A DNA stretch of 30,205 bases from DASZQY01 sp036511595 (GTDB taxonomy: Bacteria > Pseudomonadota > Alphaproteobacteria > Rhizobiales > Kaistiaceae), in the NCBI GenBank assembly GCA_036511595.1, contig DATCBY010000012.1, positions 1 through 30,205 of the forward strand, in the 5' to 3' direction. Within the stretch, counting starts at the first letter, position 1. Each line of letters opens with the position of its first letter. Of the stretch, positions 14,041 through 22,612 are shown piece by piece. The position numbers and the translations under genes are program-made. Below the pieces are notes generated by a model. The model made no database searches, was not told the DNA's origin, and saw only the letters and a list, made by a program, of their open reading frames with translations.

Positions 14041-15387
14041 CTATTTCTGGCGGAACGACCGATCGAATGACGCGGTCAGCGGGCCGACCAGATAGTCGAA
14101 CGCGGTCCGCTTCGCGGTGGTGATCATCACGGTGGCAGGCATGCCGGGATAAAGCTTGATATCCGGACTGGCGGCGAGCTCGTTCTGATCGACATCGACC
14201 GTGGCAACGTAGTAGGGCGCGCCGGTGCGGCTGTCGGTCAGCCGGTCGGCCGAGACCTGCGCCACCGTTCCGTGGAGAAGCGGCGCCACGCGCTGCTTGT
14301 AGGCGGTGAAGTGCACCTCGGCCGGCATGCCCGGCTTGAGATCGGCGATGTCCTGGACGGCGATCTGCGCCTGCACGACGAGCGGGGTTCCGTCCGGGAC
14401 GACATCGAGGATCTTTTCGCCGCGAGCGATCACCGCCCCGGTGCCGAACACGCTGAGCCCGACCACCTGCCCGGAGTAGGGCGAACGCACTTCCATGCGG
14501 TCGAGCAGCACGCGCGCACTCGCCACACGCGGCCCGATTTCGAGCAGTTTGGTCTGCACATCGCGAAGTTCACTGGTGTCCTCGGCAGTCCGCTCCCTGG
14601 CGAGCTGCTCGATCTGCTGGCCGAGTTCGGCAATCGCCTGCCGTGCCTGCGCGCTCGATGCCTCGGCCGTACCAATCTGGCCGTTCAGCCCTTCCTCCGT
14701 GCGCTGCAGGTCGAGGACCCGGGCGCGGGTGATGAGCCCATCCCTGAGCAGGTCGGCGAGGCTGTCCTCTTCGGCGACCGCCGATGCCAGCTGCTGGCGA
14801 TAGGCCTGCGCCTGCGCGTCGTTGCCGGCGATCTGGGCGTTCAACTGATCGACGCGGCGAGAAAGTATTGCCTGCTGACCGGAAAGCGCAGTTTGCCGAC
14901 TTTCGAATTCCTGACGCTGGCCATCCATCGCGGTCCGTGCCGATGGCTCGTTGCTCGCCGCAAGTTCGGGCGGAAAGTCGATCGACGGCGCACCGTCGAG
15001 TTCTGCGCGCAGCCGCGCTTCGGTCGCCGCAAGCATGGCATACTCCTGCGAAAAGACCTCGAAGTCGGATCGCACCTGGCTGTCGTCAAGCGTCAGAAGC
15101 ACGTCGCCTTGCTGGACGTGGTCGCCTTCCTTGACGCGGAGTTCCTTGACGACACCGCCATCGGGATGTTGGACGGCTTTGCGGTTTCCCTCAACCTCGA
15201 TGACCGCGTTGCCGACGACCGCCCCGTTGAGCGGCGCGGTCAGTGCCCATCCGCCGACGCCACCGAAGAAGACGACGAGAATGACAAGGCCCGCCGCGAT
15301 TGTGCCGCGCGCGGAATCGCTCGGCGCCTCTGCGCCGACAAGCGTCGGGCGCACAAACTGCGGTGCGGCTCTGAGTGCCCGGGCCAT
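14041..15387 (-). CDS. Type I secretion membrane fusion protein (HlyD/PrtE family)
   Basis: The 448-residue adaptor has a short cytoplasmic N-terminus and one TM segment (about 28-50). A lipoyl-like half (NRKAVQHPDGGVVKELRVKEG) and a long alpha-helical hairpin (about 110-280) follow, then the second lipoyl half and beta-barrel. This is the standard HlyD/PrtE order. It bridges the ABC exporter to an outer-membrane TolC-like channel. It begins two bases after the exporter gene's stop, so both are co-expressed. No TolC homolog is in the window, so a channel encoded elsewhere would be needed. Confidence 0.9.
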   Translation of the reverse strand: MARALRAAPQFVRPTLVGAEAPSDSARGTIAAGLVILVVFFGGVGGWALTAPLNGAVVGNAVIEVEGNRKAVQHPDGGVVKELRVKEGDHVQQGDVLLTLDDSQVRSDFEVFSQEYAMLAATEARLRAELDGAPSIDFPPELAASNEPSARTAMDGQRQEFESRQTALSGQQAILSRRVDQLNAQIAGNDAQAQAYRQQLASAVAEEDSLADLLRDGLITRARVLDLQRTEEGLNGQIGTAEASSAQARQAIAELGQQIEQLARERTAEDTSELRDVQTKLLEIGPRVASARVLLDRMEVRSPYSGQVVGLSVFGTGAVIARGEKILDVVPDGTPLVVQAQIAVQDIADLKPGMPAEVHFTAYKQRVAPLLHGTVAQVSADRLTDSRTGAPYYVATVDVDQNELAASPDIKLYPGMPATVMITTAKRTAFDYLVGPLTASFDRSFRQK

Positions 15388-15389
15388 CC

Positions 15390-17126
15390 CTAGCCTCCCG
15401 CCGCGGCGGTTCGCTCGAATGGCCCGCTATCCTTCGCAACAGCCGGCTGGGTCACGGAGCGCGTCAGGCGGGCGATGACGTCCGCCCGCTTGCCGAACAT
15501 TTCGACGACGCCGTCGCGCAGCACCAGCACGGTGTCGACCGTGCCCAGCGTGGCGGGGCGATGCGAGATGATGACGACAGTCGTCCCGCGCTGCTTGAGC
15601 TGCATGACGCAATCGGCGAGCGCCGAGTCGCCTTCCGCATCGAGATTGGAGCTGGGCTCGTCCAGAATCACCAGGCTCGGGTCGCCGAACACGGCGCGCG
15701 CCAAGGCAATGCGTTGGCGAAGACCGCCCGAAAGGACGGCTCCCCCCTCTCCGACCTGCGTTTCGTAGCCGTTCGGCAGGCGCAGGATCATGTCGTGCAC
15801 CCCCGCCATGCGCGCCGCCTGGATGATCTCGGCGTCGGCATCCGTGCCGAAGCGGCTGATGTTGGCGGCCACCGTGTCGGCGAACAGCTCGATGTCCTGC
15901 GGCAGGTAGCCGAGATGCTGGCCGCGTGAAGCATGCGGCCACGTTGCCACGTCGGCCCCGTCGAGACGCACGGTGCCCGAACTCGGGTTGACCACACCGA
16001 CGAGATGGCGGGCGAGCGTCGACTTGCCGGCGCCGGAGGGACCGATGATCCCGAGCACCTCGCCCGGCTGAAGGCGAAAGGCGACGCCGCGCAGGATCGG
16101 CCTGGTCATGCCGGCCATGACGAAGCTGACGCCCTCCACCAACAAATGACCGGCCGGACGCGGCATCGCTATCGCGCGGTCGCGGCGTGGACTGGCGACG
16201 AGGAGCGCGGCTACCCGCGCGAAGGCGCCGCGCGCCGAGACGAGATTGCGCCATGTGCCGACGATTTGCTCGACGGGCTGCAGCGAGCGGCCGAGCAGGA
16301 TGCTGGCGGCAAACATCGCCCCGACCGTGACCTGCCGCTCGATGACGAGCCACGCGCCAAGCCCCAGGATGACCGATTGCATCGCCAGGCGCAGGAAGCG
16401 GATGAGGCCGGAAATGAGGGCGGCACGATCGCTGGCCGTCGTCTGGCGCTCGAGGACCCTATTGCGATCGAGGCTCCAGCGCCGGATCAGCCCGTCGACC
16501 ATGCCCATTGCCCGCACCACCTCGGCGTTGCGCAGACTCATCTCGGTGAAGCTGTAATTGCGCGTGGCGCTTTCGTTGGCCTCGCCAAGCGGCCGGCGCA
16601 CCAGCCATTCGTTGGCAAGCGCCAGCAGAACCAGAAGGACGGCCGAGCCGAGGGCAAAGGTGCCGAGCACCGGATGGAGGAGGAAGATGGCCGCGATGTA
16701 GAGCGGCGCCCACGGCAGGTCGAAAAGGGCGTGGATTCCGCTCCCCGTAACGAACTGGCGGAAGGTGTCGAAATCGCGCAGCGACTGGCTGCGCGCGCCT
16801 GCCCCGCCGACCTGGTCGACGGTCGCCGCTACGATCCTGGCTGCGAGCAGCCGGTCGAGGCGGATGCCGGCCCGCGTCAGCACACGGGCGCGCACCACAT
16901 CGAGGCCGGCGAGAGCAACCAGCGCCAGCAGCAGAGCGATCGTCAGCATCAGCAGCGTCGTCTCGCTGGCGCTCGAGATCACGCGATCGTAGACCTGCAG
17001 CATGTAAAGCGGCGTAGCGAGATAGAGCAGGTTGATGGCAAGACTGAACAACGCCGCGGCCGCGAAATAGCCGCGACAGGCTGCCAGCGCCTGCTTTAGA
17101 TCGCCTGGCTGCGCCCCCGCCACCAT
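15390..17126 (-). CDS. Type I secretion ABC exporter (PrtD family permease-ATPase)
   Basis: The 578-residue protein has an N-terminal membrane domain (hydrophobic segments within about 20-290, including YLATPLYMLQVYDRV, a PrtD hallmark). A C-terminal ATPase follows with Walker A GPSGAGKST, signature LSGGLRQRIALARA, Walker B LVILDEPSSNLD and the switch region ISHRP. It lacks the N-terminal C39-like domain, as expected for PrtD-type exporters of RTX proteases. It lies between a small unknown gene and the HlyD-type gene, downstream of the protease that is its likely cargo. Confidence 0.92.
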   Translation of the reverse strand: MVAGAQPGDLKQALAACRGYFAAAALFSLAINLLYLATPLYMLQVYDRVISSASETTLLMLTIALLLALVALAGLDVVRARVLTRAGIRLDRLLAARIVAATVDQVGGAGARSQSLRDFDTFRQFVTGSGIHALFDLPWAPLYIAAIFLLHPVLGTFALGSAVLLVLLALANEWLVRRPLGEANESATRNYSFTEMSLRNAEVVRAMGMVDGLIRRWSLDRNRVLERQTTASDRAALISGLIRFLRLAMQSVILGLGAWLVIERQVTVGAMFAASILLGRSLQPVEQIVGTWRNLVSARGAFARVAALLVASPRRDRAIAMPRPAGHLLVEGVSFVMAGMTRPILRGVAFRLQPGEVLGIIGPSGAGKSTLARHLVGVVNPSSGTVRLDGADVATWPHASRGQHLGYLPQDIELFADTVAANISRFGTDADAEIIQAARMAGVHDMILRLPNGYETQVGEGGAVLSGGLRQRIALARAVFGDPSLVILDEPSSNLDAEGDSALADCVMQLKQRGTTVVIISHRPATLGTVDTVLVLRDGVVEMFGKRADVIARLTRSVTQPAVAKDSGPFERTAAAGG

Positions 17127-17149
17127 TAGCTAGAACGCCCCGCGCGCGT

Positions 17150-17374
17150 TCACGACGCCGGCGCCGGCAGCGGGCCGGAGTGCTTGGGCTTTTCCTCTGG
17201 CACGGCGCGGAAGGACAGCGCCGGCGTTTTCCAGTCGAACGGCATTGCCGGCAGCGGAACGACGCATTCCGTGAACAGGCTGTTGCCATCGCCGTTGCGA
17301 ATCTCGAACACGATCCCCGGACGCACCATGTCCAGGCACCGCTCCCATTGCTCGATCGCAATCCATTCGCCCAT
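17150..17374 (-). CDS. Small hypothetical protein in the protease secretion operon (74 aa)
   Basis: This 74-residue ORF starts with ATG at 17374 after a GGAAG sequence. Composition is protein-like: Trp- and Pro-rich with balanced charge (WIAIEQWERCLDM, PFDWKTPALSF), no signal peptide and no TM segment. It lies 39 bases after the protease gene and 23 bases before the exporter gene. Gram-negative serralysin operons often carry a protease-inhibitor gene (inh) at this point, but Inh is larger and periplasmic, and I see no similarity. Function unknown. Confidence 0.6.
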   Translation of the reverse strand: MGEWIAIEQWERCLDMVRPGIVFEIRNGDGNSLFTECVVPLPAMPFDWKTPALSFRAVPEEKPKHSGPLPAPAS

Positions 17375-17413
17375 GTCTTCCGTTCCCGGAGTTCCGTCGA
17401 AGCGGGGCTGGCG

Positions 17414-19240
17414 TCAGCCGATCCCGAATTCCGCGTGAAAATGGTGGGTGAGATCGGGCAGGCCGGCAAGACCGATAAGATCGGCGTCGTGGCCGGGACG
17501 ATCCCCAAACCCGCCGGCGAGATGCGCCTTCGCCTCGGGCCCGTGCCCCCCGAAACGGTCTGCCCATGCGGTCAGGGGGTTGTTCCAGTCGCCGTGGATT
17601 CCGCTCTGGGCTCCGCTTGCGACGAGGCCGGCCGGTGCCGGCATCTGGTCGTTGGCGACCATTTCGCCGGCGCCGTGGCCCCGGCCATTGCCGGAACCGG
17701 ACATCGATCCGACGCTGATCGTCACGGTGACGGTGTTGGAGGACAGCGAACCATCGCTATCCTTGTAGGTGAAGCTGACGGTGCCGGTGTAGTTCCGCGT
17801 GGGCGTGTAGACAAACGACCCGTCGGCCTTGAACGTCAGCGTGCCGCGCGACACGCCGGAGACAAGTGTCGCGGTCAGTGTGTTGTGCTCGGCGTCGGTA
17901 TCGTTCGCCAGAACGCCGATGGCGGCGGCAACAGTCAGAGTGCCATTCTTCGTCACGGAATAGGCGTCGGCCATCGCCACCGGCGCGGTGTTGACGATGA
18001 CGGGGGCCTGATAGACCGGCGTCCCAAGCGCAACGGTCTTGTCCGTGAAGGTCAGATTCTGGATATTGGTGAGCGTATCGGTCCCGTCAGGACTGTTCGG
18101 GCGATTGTCCGTGACCGTCCACACACCGGTGGTCCCGACCTGCAACCATGTGTAGTTGACGCTGCTGCCGGAATAGATGGCCGCGTTGGTGCCGCCCAGG
18201 CCGTTAAGGCTGTCGTTGCCCGCACCGCCGGTGAGTACATTGTCCGCAGCGTTGCCGATGATCGTGTCGTTGCCCGATCCGCCGATAGCATTCTCGATGA
18301 GCGACGCCGGATTACCCTGGTACTGAAGCGCGTTGGCGATGTTGCCGGCGGCGTAGTGCCCGTTGCCAAGATTGGCGAGCTGAGCCGTTGAAACGGTCGT
18401 CCACGCGCCCGGCTCGAGGTCGACTTTCAGCGCCGTCGCGTAGTTGTGGAAGTCGTAGGTGTCGCTGCCGCCGCCGTCCCAGATCGTCAGGAATATCTTG
18501 TTGCCGGCAAGCGTCGACGTATCGGGAACTCCGTTGATGGATTCGCGCCCCGTCACCGGGTCCCAGCTATAGACCGTGTTGCCGGCATTGGTTGTGAAGT
18601 TGGCGCCGTAGAGCTGCTGTATGGCCGCAATATCGAGCATCATGAGGGACTGCGGATAGCTGTCCGCGGCAGTGGTGTAACCGCCGGAGGTCGCGGCGCC
18701 GACATACGACCGGTAGCTCATCACCGTGTATTCGAGCGAGTCGTAGGCCGCCGGTTCCGTTCCGAAAGAATTGTAGGTCTCGTGCGGATGCTTGAGCCCG
18801 AGCGCGTGCCCCGTTTCGTGCAGCATCGTCAGGCCGGCGTAGTTGCCTTTCAACGGACTGTTGTACCAGCCGGTCGAATTATTGAGCCAGACATCGCCAC
18901 CTAGAGCACTGGTTGCCGGATAGTACCCCCACGCCGTGCCCGGCACGTTGGACTCGGCATACCGCAGGTCTCCGTGAACGGTGGATGTTTCGGTGACCTG
19001 CCTGAACGTCACGTTCGCGATCGCCGAGTAGTTGGCGAAAACCGACTTCATCCAGAGTTGCTGGGCGGCGTTGAGCGCCTTGAAGCCGTGCGAAGGCTCC
19101 GCGTCGCCGTAGTTGCTGCCGTAATAGGAGGCGCTGGATGGAAAACTATAGGTGAGCGAGGTAATCGCCCACTTGGTCCCCATCAGGATTCCGTCGATGA
19201 GGATATTGCCCGTAGGGCTGTACGAAGAGACGGCAGGCAC
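17414..19240 (-). CDS. Serralysin-family (M10) metalloprotease with RTX and cadherin/Ig-like domains
   Basis: The protein (608 residues) starts at GTG 19240 with GGAG seven bases upstream and has no Sec signal, as expected for a type I substrate. The metzincin zinc site HETGHALGLKH (141-151) and Met-turn YTVMSY (171-176) define a serralysin-like protease. Only about two to three calcium-binding nonapeptides are visible (GGSGNDTI, TGGAGNDSL; about 320-350). A VCBS/cadherin-like beta domain follows (about 417-510: TAPVAMADAY, ANDTDAEHN, GSFVYTP). A Gly/His-rich tail of about 90 residues ends HHFHAEFGIG and may hold the C-terminal secretion signal. The product should be exported by the PrtD/HlyD pair and degrade extracellular protein. 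Confidence 0.92.
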   Translation of the reverse strand: MPAVSSYSPTGNILIDGILMGTKWAITSLTYSFPSSASYYGSNYGDAEPSHGFKALNAAQQLWMKSVFANYSAIANVTFRQVTETSTVHGDLRYAESNVPGTAWGYYPATSALGGDVWLNNSTGWYNSPLKGNYAGLTMLHETGHALGLKHPHETYNSFGTEPAAYDSLEYTVMSYRSYVGAATSGGYTTAADSYPQSLMMLDIAAIQQLYGANFTTNAGNTVYSWDPVTGRESINGVPDTSTLAGNKIFLTIWDGGGSDTYDFHNYATALKVDLEPGAWTTVSTAQLANLGNGHYAAGNIANALQYQGNPASLIENAIGGSGNDTIIGNAADNVLTGGAGNDSLNGLGGTNAAIYSGSSVNYTWLQVGTTGVWTVTDNRPNSPDGTDTLTNIQNLTFTDKTVALGTPVYQAPVIVNTAPVAMADAYSVTKNGTLTVAAAIGVLANDTDAEHNTLTATLVSGVSRGTLTFKADGSFVYTPTRNYTGTVSFTYKDSDGSLSSNTVTVTISVGSMSGSGNGRGHGAGEMVANDQMPAPAGLVASGAQSGIHGDWNNPLTAWADRFGGHGPEAKAHLAGGFGDRPGHDADLIGLAGLPDLTHHFHAEFGIG

Positions 19241-19438
19241 CCGCTTACTCCAGAAACGCGGTGACGAGCCTCCTCGTACAACCGGTACGATAGCGTAAAA
19301 TTAACCATCCGATAAGCCCCAAATTAGCCAACCGACTCCTTCCCTACGGACCGTTGAATTCGCCAGCGATTCTGCCCAATCTGACGGGGTCGGTGACTTT
19401 CCACGTCGCGCTTGGTTTTCTTGTATTCCAGGCGTTCC

Positions 19439-20416
19439 ATGGCGCGCATAGCCCCTCACGGCGGAGTCCTCCGTTTGCCTGCTGTCGAAATCCTCTCCAT
19501 CGGAAGTCTGCCTGAGGGCACGTCAAAATCCCTTGCCGACCGCTTCACCGCGCGTGGCCTCGCGGACGATCTTTCTGCCATCCGCGGCATCGCCCGCGGT
19601 GGCGGCCATAGCCCCGTCGATCGCGCCCTGATCGACCGGCTTCCCAAGCTGGAGATCGTTGCGAATTTCGGCGTCGGCTACGACGGCATCGACCTTGTGC
19701 GCTCCGCCGAGCGCGGCGTGATCGTGACCAATACGCCTGGCGTGCTGACCGAAGAGGTCGCCGACGTGGCGCTGGCGCTGCTTCTGATGACGGTGCGCGA
19801 GTTGCCGGCCGCCGAAAACTACCTGCGGGCCGGCAAGTGGGCTGGGGGAATCCCCTACCGGCTCACCGGAACGCTCCGCGACCGGACGATAGGCATCGCC
19901 GGCTTTGGCCGTATCGGCGGCGCCCTCGCCCGCCGCCTCGACGCCATGCAGGTGCCGGTCGCCTATCACGCCCGCCATCCGCGGCCGGGCACGCCGTATC
20001 GTTATTACACCGACTTGCACGCCATGGCGGTTGATGTCGATACGCTGGTTGCCATCCTGCCCGGCGGCGTTGAAACGAGGAACGTCATCAACGCCCGCAT
20101 CCTGAAGGCACTCGGGGTCAACGGCGTGTTCGTCAACATCGGCCGCGGCAGCGCCGTCGACGAACCGGCCCTCATCGCTGCGCTCCGCGACGGCACCATT
20201 CGGTCCGCTGGCCTCGACGTTTTCGCCAACGAACCCGCGGTCCCGCCGGAACTGATCGCGTTGCCGAACGCCGTGCTCCTGCCCCACGTCGGCTCAGCAT
20301 CCACCTACACGCGCGCCGCCATGGGCCAGTTGATGTTCGACAACCTGAAGAACTGGTTCGATCAGGGCGAGCCGCTCACCCCGGTGCCGGAGACCCCCTG
20401 GCCGCGCAGGACCTGA
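19439..20416 (+). CDS. D-2-hydroxyacid dehydrogenase (glyoxylate/hydroxypyruvate reductase type)
   Basis: ATG at 19439 gives 325 residues. The family architecture is clear: nucleotide-binding GFGRIGGALARR, catalytic Arg in VNIGRGSAVDEPALIAALRDG-type context, Glu in DVFANEPAVP and His in LLPHVGSAS. The residue pattern after the second Rossmann strand (YHARHPRP, basic rather than Asp) favours NADP(H). Such enzymes reduce glyoxylate or hydroxypyruvate. It is followed after 11 bases by a small membrane protein gene. Its start lies 198 bases from the divergent protease start. Confidence 0.88.
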   Translation: MARIAPHGGVLRLPAVEILSIGSLPEGTSKSLADRFTARGLADDLSAIRGIARGGGHSPVDRALIDRLPKLEIVANFGVGYDGIDLVRSAERGVIVTNTPGVLTEEVADVALALLLMTVRELPAAENYLRAGKWAGGIPYRLTGTLRDRTIGIAGFGRIGGALARRLDAMQVPVAYHARHPRPGTPYRYYTDLHAMAVDVDTLVAILPGGVETRNVINARILKALGVNGVFVNIGRGSAVDEPALIAALRDGTIRSAGLDVFANEPAVPPELIALPNAVLLPHVGSASTYTRAAMGQLMFDNLKNWFDQGEPLTPVPETPWPRRT

Positions 20417-20427
20417 CGGATTTGGCG

Positions 20428-20886
20428 ATGCTGGCACTGGTTATTGTCATGACGATGCTGCCGGTCCTGGCCATCGCGGCGGGAATGGCGCTGTTCATGC
20501 GACGGCGCAACAATACTGCGACTCTATACGAAGACGGCGGCCTGAGCGTGCCGCTGAGCGCTGCCTTCGGATCGCTGCGCGGCGTCGGTCCTTTCGCCGG
20601 CACGCACAACAACTTCAACCCGCTGCTCGTCCTTCACGGCGATCGTGTCGAATACCGGGTCGTCCGGCGAACGACGGTGCCTTATGCCGAGCTGGCTGGC
20701 GTCGACATATCGCCGGCGCACCGCACGCCAAGCCTCATCCTGACTTTCACCGGCACCGGCTTCGTCTTCACCGGAAAGGTCACGGGCAGGCAGGCGCTCA
20801 CGGACGCCCTCCGTTTCCTGCAAGGCAAGGACTGCCCCCTATCTGCCGCGGCCCGCGAATTCCTTGCGACACCCGCGGCGGTCTAG
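20428..20886 (+). CDS. Hypothetical single-span membrane protein (152 aa)
   Basis: The product starts at ATG 20428 (TTG 20422 is an alternative) and has one N-terminal TM helix (about 3-23) followed by basic MRRRNN. A beta-rich soluble domain (about 40-125) then resembles small cytoplasmic PH-like folds. No family is recognised. It lies 11 bases after the dehydrogenase gene and converges on the DenD-like gene, with the two stop codons sharing one CTAG at 20883-20886. Confidence 0.75.
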   Translation: MLALVIVMTMLPVLAIAAGMALFMRRRNNTATLYEDGGLSVPLSAAFGSLRGVGPFAGTHNNFNPLLVLHGDRVEYRVVRRTTVPYAELAGVDISPAHRTPSLILTFTGTGFVFTGKVTGRQALTDALRFLQGKDCPLSAAAREFLATPAAV

Positions 20887-21872
20887 TGCACCCACGTCCC
20901 GCCTAGTTCGTCGGCGATGTGAATGCGGATGATCTCCTCGAAGGTGTTTTCGGCGCGGAATCCAAGCGCGGTCGCCCGCTGCGGATCGAAGTTCCGCGGC
21001 CACCCGGCGACGATGCGCTGGATGGTCGCGTCGGGTTCCCTGCGGATGCGCTTCGTCACCGCTTCCCCCGCCACCCTGGCGAGGGCCGCGATCTGCTCGC
21101 CGACCGTCGCCGCGACGCCCGGCATCGTAAGGCTGCGGCGGGCGCCGAGCGTCGCCCCATCCAGCCCTACGGCGTGGAGTAGAAATCCGACCGCCGATCT
21201 CGGGCTGGCGTGCCAATGACGGACGTCATCCGCCACCGGCAGTATCGCCTCGTGGCCCGCGAGGGGCTCGCGGATAATGCCGGAAAAAAACCCCGACGCG
21301 GCCTTGTTGGGCTTGCCGGGGCGCACGCAGATTGTCGGCAGGCGGATACCAACACCATCGAGGAAGCCGCGTCGCGTGTAGTCGGCGAGCAGCAATTCGT
21401 CGATCGCCTTCTGCGTACCGTATGAGGTAAGCGGCGTCTCGAAAAATTCGTCCGGAATCGCTTCGGGAAACGGCGCGCCGAATACGGCGATCGATGAGGT
21501 GAACACGAGACGCGGCTTGTAGCCGTCGCCCACCTTGCGGATTGCATCCAGCAGATAGCGCGTTCCGTCGAGATTGACGCGGTAGCCTTTCTCGAAGTCG
21601 GCCTCCGCTTCGCTCGAAACGATCGCTGCCAGATGGAAGATCACGTCCGGCCGCACCGCGATCAATCCATCCGCCGCGCCGGCCACGGAAAGATCTGCCG
21701 CGCGGGTATCGACGGTAAATTTGCCGCCCGGCGGGCCCGCCGACGGCGCAACCATATCGACAAGCGTCATCGCCGCGATCGGCTTGCCGGCGACGGCGCC
21801 ATCTTTCGTCAACCGCGCAACAAGTTTGGCGCCGACCATGCCGGCAGCGCCCGTAATCAATACCTTCGTCAT
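20883..21872 (-). CDS. denD: NAD-dependent epimerase/dehydrogenase, DenD-like (D-erythronate dehydrogenase)
   Basis: The 329-residue extended SDR opens MTKVLITGAAGMVGAKLVARL (GxxGxxG cofactor site). It continues with FHLAAIVSSEAEADFEKGY, TSSIAVFGAPFPE, SYGTQKA (catalytic Tyr/Lys) and RLPTICVRPGKPNKAASGFFS, a pattern I associate with D-erythronate dehydrogenase (DenD). DenD oxidises D-erythronate to 2-keto-D-erythronate in tetronate catabolism. The partners OtnC, OtnK and OtnI are not in the window, so the physiological role here may differ or the pathway may be split. It is the last of four overlapping leftward genes. Confidence 0.82.
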   Translation of the reverse strand: MTKVLITGAAGMVGAKLVARLTKDGAVAGKPIAAMTLVDMVAPSAGPPGGKFTVDTRAADLSVAGAADGLIAVRPDVIFHLAAIVSSEAEADFEKGYRVNLDGTRYLLDAIRKVGDGYKPRLVFTSSIAVFGAPFPEAIPDEFFETPLTSYGTQKAIDELLLADYTRRGFLDGVGIRLPTICVRPGKPNKAASGFFSGIIREPLAGHEAILPVADDVRHWHASPRSAVGFLLHAVGLDGATLGARRSLTMPGVAATVGEQIAALARVAGEAVTKRIRREPDATIQRIVAGWPRNFDPQRATALGFRAENTFEEIIRIHIADELGGTWVH

Positions 21873-22612
21873 AGCGCGAACCCACCGTCGGCTAGATGTA
21901 TCTGCCCGGTGGTGTAGGAGGCTTCGTCCGATGCCAGATAGACCGCGAGCCAGGCGATCTCATCGGCCGTCCCCAAGCGACCCATCGGCTGGCGATCGAC
22001 GAAGGCCTGGCGAATCTCGGCCAGTGATTTTCCCTGCGCCTTCGCCTGCTCGGCAATCCGCCCGTCGAGGGATGGCGATTCGATCGTTCCGGGGCAGATC
22101 GCATTGCAGCGGATGCCCTGGCGGATGTAGTCGGCCGCCACGGACTTGGTCAGCCCAATCACGGCAGCCTTCGATGCCCCGTAGGCGTAGCGGTTGGGGA
22201 TGCCACGCACCGACGAAGCACCGGAGGAAATATTGATGATCGCGCCCTTGCCTTTCTTCAGCATGGCGGGGAGGAAAGCCTTGATCGTCCGATGCATCGA
22301 TTTGACGTTGAGGTCGAAGGAAAAATCCCACTCCTCATCGGTCGTGCTGATCACTGTGCCGTGGTGAACGAAGCCGGCACAGTTGAAGAGGATGTCGACC
22401 GGTCCGACTTTTTCTCCCATAGCTGCCACCGCTTTGGAATCGCGCACGTCGAGAGTGTGCGTCGTCATTCCCTTGAAGGCGGCCAGCAGCTCCGCCTTGA
22501 GATCGGTGGCGATGACCTCGGCGCCTTCGGCCGCGAAGGCCAGCGCCGTCGCCTTTCCGATACCCGCACCCGCCGCCGTAAGAAACGCACGCTTCCCCTT
22601 GAGACGATTCAT
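21869..22612 (-). CDS. SDR-family oxidoreductase resembling DHRS6/BDH2
   Basis: ATG at 22612 gives 247 residues; a longer frame to 22864 overlaps the GNAT gene and is rejected. Motifs are AAGAGIGKATA for cofactor binding, then FNCAGFVHHGTV, INISSGASSVRG, YGASKAAVIGLTKSVAADY and RCNAICPGTIESPSL. This run is strikingly like the DHRS6/BDH2 group (R-3-hydroxybutyrate or 4-oxo-L-proline dehydrogenase) and the bacterial 2-keto-3-deoxy-L-fuconate dehydrogenases. The ATD region after the second strand suggests NAD. The start overlaps the GNAT stop and the stop overlaps the DenD-like start, so the genes are translationally coupled. The substrate is probably a hydroxy acid or sugar acid. Confidence 0.85.
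   Translation of the reverse strand: MNRLKGKRAFLTAAGAGIGKATALAFAAEGAEVIATDLKAELLAAFKGMTTHTLDVRDSKAVAAMGEKVGPVDILFNCAGFVHHGTVISTTDEEWDFSFDLNVKSMHRTIKAFLPAMLKKGKGAIINISSGASSVRGIPNRYAYGASKAAVIGLTKSVAADYIRQGIRCNAICPGTIESPSLDGRIAEQAKAQGKSLAEIRQAFVDRQPMGRLGTADEIAWLAVYLASDEASYTTGQIHLADGGFAL

Noticed and set aside
15933..17099. 388-residue plus-strand frame
   Set aside because: Antisense of the PrtD-type gene; highly charged low-complexity translation.
17180..18391. 403-residue plus-strand frame
   Set aside because: Antisense of the protease C-terminal half, with no recognisable domain.
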